From contig JAZBNV010000178.1 in NCBI GenBank assembly GCA_036350795.1, forward strand, positions 1-27,464: DNA of 27,464 nucleotides, written 5' to 3'. Position 1 is the first letter of the stretch; the number at the start of each line of letters is the position of its first letter. Shown in pieces: positions 25,447-27,464 of the stretch. A program made the translations under genes and the position numbers. The notes under the pieces were generated by a model. It searched no databases. It worked only from the letters and a program-made list of their open reading frames with translations, and was not told the origin of the DNA. The stretch comes from JAUVKT01 sp036350795. GTDB taxonomy: Bacteria; Bacteroidota; Bacteroidia; Bacteroidales; VadinHA17.

Positions 25447-25899
25447 TTATTTAAATGATATTTTTTCTTTTACTGATATAACTTCATTAATATTGAAGCT
25501 TATGTCAGCAGTTTCCTTTTTCTTCCCTTTATGCCTTACCGTAGTTTCCATGATAAAACCGGGCCCGGAAAATTCTTTTAATATGCCCCTGTGTTTTTGT
25601 CCTTTATCGTCGAGCACTTCAATTGTCCTTCCTATCACCATTTCATACTGTTCGGGCACAAGAAGAGCTTCTCCCAGTCCGGGCGAGGATACCTGGAGAT
25701 CAAAATCTTCGAGCTCCCTGTCAAGATTAGCTTCAATATGCTTGCTTAAACTAACGCACTCATCAATGCTGATGCCATCTTTTTTATTTACCAGCACCTT
25801 GATTTTATTGCCTGTAGATACTGTTACCTTCACTTTGAAGATAGCAGTCCCGGATATATAATCCGATACAAGTTTTTCTATGTTTGTTTTGTCAATCAC
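25447..25899 (-). CDS. rimP: Ribosome maturation factor RimP
   Basis: RimP assists assembly of the 30S ribosomal subunit. The product is 150 residues from the GTG at 25899, or 154 from another in-frame GTG at 25911. The shorter form is preferred because it begins with VIDKTNIEKLV, which aligns with the usual MI(D/E)K start. Family landmarks are the N-domain SIDECVSLSKHIEANLDRE, the DFDLQVSSPGLGEAL loop, and a C-terminal SH3-like barrel (IEVLDDKGQKHRGILKEF). There is no strong Shine-Dalgarno before either GTG. It is the first gene of the leftward rimP–nusA–infB operon, with a promoter and leader hairpin directly upstream. Confidence 0.93.
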   Translation of the reverse strand: MIDKTNIEKLVSDYISGTAIFKVKVTVSTGNKIKVLVNKKDGISIDECVSLSKHIEANLDRELEDFDLQVSSPGLGEALLVPEQYEMVIGRTIEVLDDKGQKHRGILKEFSGPGFIMETTVRHKGKKKETADISFNINEVISVKEKISFK

Positions 25900-25920
25900 T
25901 CTGGTTACCACTAATAAAAT

Positions 25921-25938
25921 AGGGGACCTTTGTCCCCT
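25921..25938 (-). promoter_or_regulatory. Leader hairpin upstream of rimP
   Basis: On the minus strand AGGGGAC (25932–25938) pairs perfectly with GTCCCCT (25921–25927) around AAAG, 9–21 nt before the candidate rimP starts. A second AGGGG at 25952–25956, also in the leader, could pair with the same CCCCT, giving a competing fold. ATTTTATT follows the hairpin, a weak terminator-like tail. It may control entry into the rimP–nusA–infB operon. Confidence 0.5.
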
Positions 25939-25968
25939 AAGAAGTCAATCACCCCTCAATATCGGGGG

Positions 25969-26000
25969 CAAATGTACAATAATTTTACTTATTTACCAAA
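25969..26000 (-). promoter_or_regulatory. Promoter of the rimP–nusA–infB operon
   Basis: On the minus strand TTTG (25997–26000) lies exactly 20 nt upstream of TACATTTG (25969–25976), a perfect Bacteroidota promoter. Transcription should start near 25962, leaving a leader of about 50–60 nt. Confidence 0.8.
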
Positions 26001-26008
26001 CTGGCTGA

Positions 26009-26359
26009 TTATAAGACATGAGTAGCATGTCCCGGTTCACCGTGTCCGGGAATTACTTTTACAAGGTCTTTTTCTGACCACTTCCTTACTGTTTCGGCCC
26101 ATCTCCATGGTTTGGCTTCATAAAGAGAGCTTATATAGGGGTGCCTCTTATTGAATACAAGGTCGCCCGTATGTAAGACTTTCTGTTCGCTGAACAATAC
26201 CATAATATTGTCAGTGGTATGGCAGGGTCCGGGTAATTGCCTGCCTAAAATACTTCGGCAGGAAGATTTTTGCTGACATATAATACGACTAAAAGTAACA
26301 GACCCGGGGAAAATGGATTTTTCACGAATTTGTTTATCATAATATATTTATTTTTGTTT
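26009..26359 (-). pseudogene. C-terminal remnant of a metallo-beta-lactamase-fold protein
   Basis: The minus frame is open from 26359 to the stop at 26009, but the first ATG is at 26203 (64 codons). The readable part GPCHTTDNI, then VLHTGDLVFNKRHPYI and VIPGHGEPGH, matches the last half of metallo-beta-lactamase hydrolases: the third metal histidine (in PCHT), the metal aspartate (TGDL) and the last histidine (PGHG). The N-terminal HxHxDH metal motif and about 100 or more residues are missing, and the divergent gene at 26389 occupies the place where they should be. The residues before GPCHT do not look like the family. It is therefore most likely a decayed fragment; the family's substrate class cannot be told. 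Confidence 0.7.
26329..26356 (+). promoter_or_regulatory. Candidate promoter of the amide hydrolase gene
   Basis: TATTTTTG (26349–26356) is a perfect -7 box 32 nt before the ATG at 26389. The nearest TTTG (26329–26332) is only 16 nt upstream, shorter than the usual 19–21, so the -33 part is doubtful. Confidence 0.45.
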
Positions 26360-26388
26360 CTAAATGCGCTTTACCGAATTTTAATATT

Positions 26389-27441
26389 ATGCACCATTTT
26401 TTCTTCAGATGTAGCCTGTCAGTCTTTTTAATTACTCTTGTGTTTATTGTTAATATTAATGCACAACCCGGCCATGACCGGGCACCGGATAGTATGCAAT
26501 TAAGTACTCTGAGATCGCTTGAGAAGCTTGATGATAATCTTTATTTTATGGATTACCGGGCTGATTATTTCTTTGATCGCTTTAAGGAAGTGGGGACAGG
26601 GGATATGTTATTTGAGGATTTTACCAGGGAGTACCTGGATAAAACACCTTCAGAAAAACCATGGGCCTGTTCTGCATTTATGGTAAAAAACGGAAGGGCT
26701 ACATTGCTTGGCCGTAACTTTGACTGGGAAAATATACCCGGAATGATCCTGTTTACTTCTCCCGACAGCGCCTACCGCTCTGTATCTATGGTTCCTGTCG
26801 ACCTTTTGATGGATAGAACTGCCAACACGCCAGAGGGCAATAAAAAACTTCTCTGGGCTCCCTACTTCCCGGTAGAAGGGATTAATGAGCGGGGACTGGT
26901 AGTGGCTGAGCTGGCTGTGGAAGGGGAGAGGGTGTTTGACGAAAACAAGTTAAGCATGTTAAGCCTTCACCTCACCAGGTTACTTCTTGATTATGCGGCA
27001 AACCTTGAAGAAGCTCTTGGATTGCTGGCGAAATACAATAATACAGCATCAGACAGGATGCATTTCTTTATTGCAGATTCTTCGGGCAGTTCGGCTGTTG
27101 TTGAATATATAGATAATAACATGGTGATTACCGGGAATAAGGGTCCGTGGCAGGCTGTAACAAATACCATGGTATACAGGAATTCGGACAAAAATCTCAG
27201 AAAATCGTGCAGCCGCTATAATTTTATTTCAAAATACCTTGAGGCACACTATAATTCCCTGCTCCCGGCCGGTGCCTTTAATATCCTCAGGGATATTTCT
27301 GTGGTAAGGGTTTTCAGTACGCAGTTTGATATTACCACCTCTACCCAGTGGTCGGTTGTTTACGACCTTCCCGGGAAAAGCATTAGCGTAGTTTCTCAAA
27401 GAAAGTATGGCGAGAAATTTAGTTACAGTCTTGTTGAATAG
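26389..27441 (+). CDS. Exported linear amide C–N hydrolase (choloylglycine hydrolase/Ntn family)
   Basis: This 350-residue protein has a Sec signal peptide (SVFLITLVFIVNINA, cleavage near residue 25). The Ntn-hydrolase landmarks are C94 in PWACSAF as candidate nucleophile, R109 and D112 in GRNFDWE, N166 in GINERGL, N259 in VTNTMVY and R276 in SRYNF. Their order and the close C–R–D spacing resemble bile salt hydrolase and penicillin V acylase. Such enzymes expose the cysteine as the N-terminus; here about 68 residues lie between the signal cleavage and C94, so autocatalytic removal of a propeptide is inferred. The substrate (N-acyl amino acid, bile salt, acyl-homoserine lactone or another amide) cannot be told. 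It is divergent from the metallo-beta-lactamase remnant. Confidence 0.82.
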   Translation: MHHFFFRCSLSVFLITLVFIVNINAQPGHDRAPDSMQLSTLRSLEKLDDNLYFMDYRADYFFDRFKEVGTGDMLFEDFTREYLDKTPSEKPWACSAFMVKNGRATLLGRNFDWENIPGMILFTSPDSAYRSVSMVPVDLLMDRTANTPEGNKKLLWAPYFPVEGINERGLVVAELAVEGERVFDENKLSMLSLHLTRLLLDYAANLEEALGLLAKYNNTASDRMHFFIADSSGSSAVVEYIDNNMVITGNKGPWQAVTNTMVYRNSDKNLRKSCSRYNFISKYLEAHYNSLLPAGAFNILRDISVVRVFSTQFDITTSTQWSVVYDLPGKSISVVSQRKYGEKFSYSLVE

Positions 27442-27464
27442 CAAGAGGTGTAGGGCAAAAGGCA

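Noticed and set aside
26389..27441. T9SS substrate candidate for the SprA system
   Set aside because: The C-terminus (YGEKFSYSLVE) shows no recognisable T9SS sorting domain, so I do not link it to SprA.

Overview
The window is a stretch of a Bacteroidota chromosome, most likely class Bacteroidia; nothing here fixes the genus. Evidence: the conserved run ruvA–sprA–gcvH, with sprA encoding the very large type IX secretion (T9SS) translocon; promoters of the Bacteroidota type (TTTG about 20 nt upstream of TAnnTTTG) and few Shine-Dalgarno sites; a lineage-specific DUF4837 lipoprotein; and an initiator tRNA without an encoded CCA.

Left part (1–3.4 kb), the accessory part: a leftward pair (partial serine hydrolase-like protein and a DUF4386 membrane protein), then intergenic DNA rich in dispersed-repeat debris, then a comparatively AT-rich AAA+ ATPase of the AAA_14/DUF4143 type. 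The ATPase is preceded by three helically phased copies of TGGAGATAAATA. A 0.5-kb repeat cluster follows, containing hairpins, a 36-bp exact direct repeat and a duplicated tRNA 3' end, and ends at a tRNA-fMet gene with its own promoter and terminator.

Middle (3.6–13.1 kb), housekeeping genes on the + strand: a superoxide reductase-like protein, an M23 peptidase, dxr (isoprenoid precursors) overlapping rseP (site-2 protease), tatA with a strong terminator, and a DUF4837 lipoprotein. The leftward mqnC (futalosine menaquinone pathway) diverges from an M17 leucyl aminopeptidase–pdxA (vitamin B6)–ruvA (Holliday junction) run. Short gaps and 4-bp overlaps suggest co-transcription.

Right part (13.1–27.4 kb): sprA (7.4 kb) and gcvH (glycine cleavage H protein) run rightward. 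They converge on the leftward rimP–nusA–infB operon across a 42-bp perfect palindrome that probably terminates both sides. The rimP operon has a textbook promoter and a leader hairpin. Upstream of it lie a truncated metallo-beta-lactamase remnant and a divergent, exported Ntn-type linear amide C–N hydrolase.

Most of the window is conserved core genome. I do not see a complete new multi-gene system. The least explained signals are the phased repeats before the ATPase, the tRNA-derived and hairpin repeat cluster, and the rimP leader.
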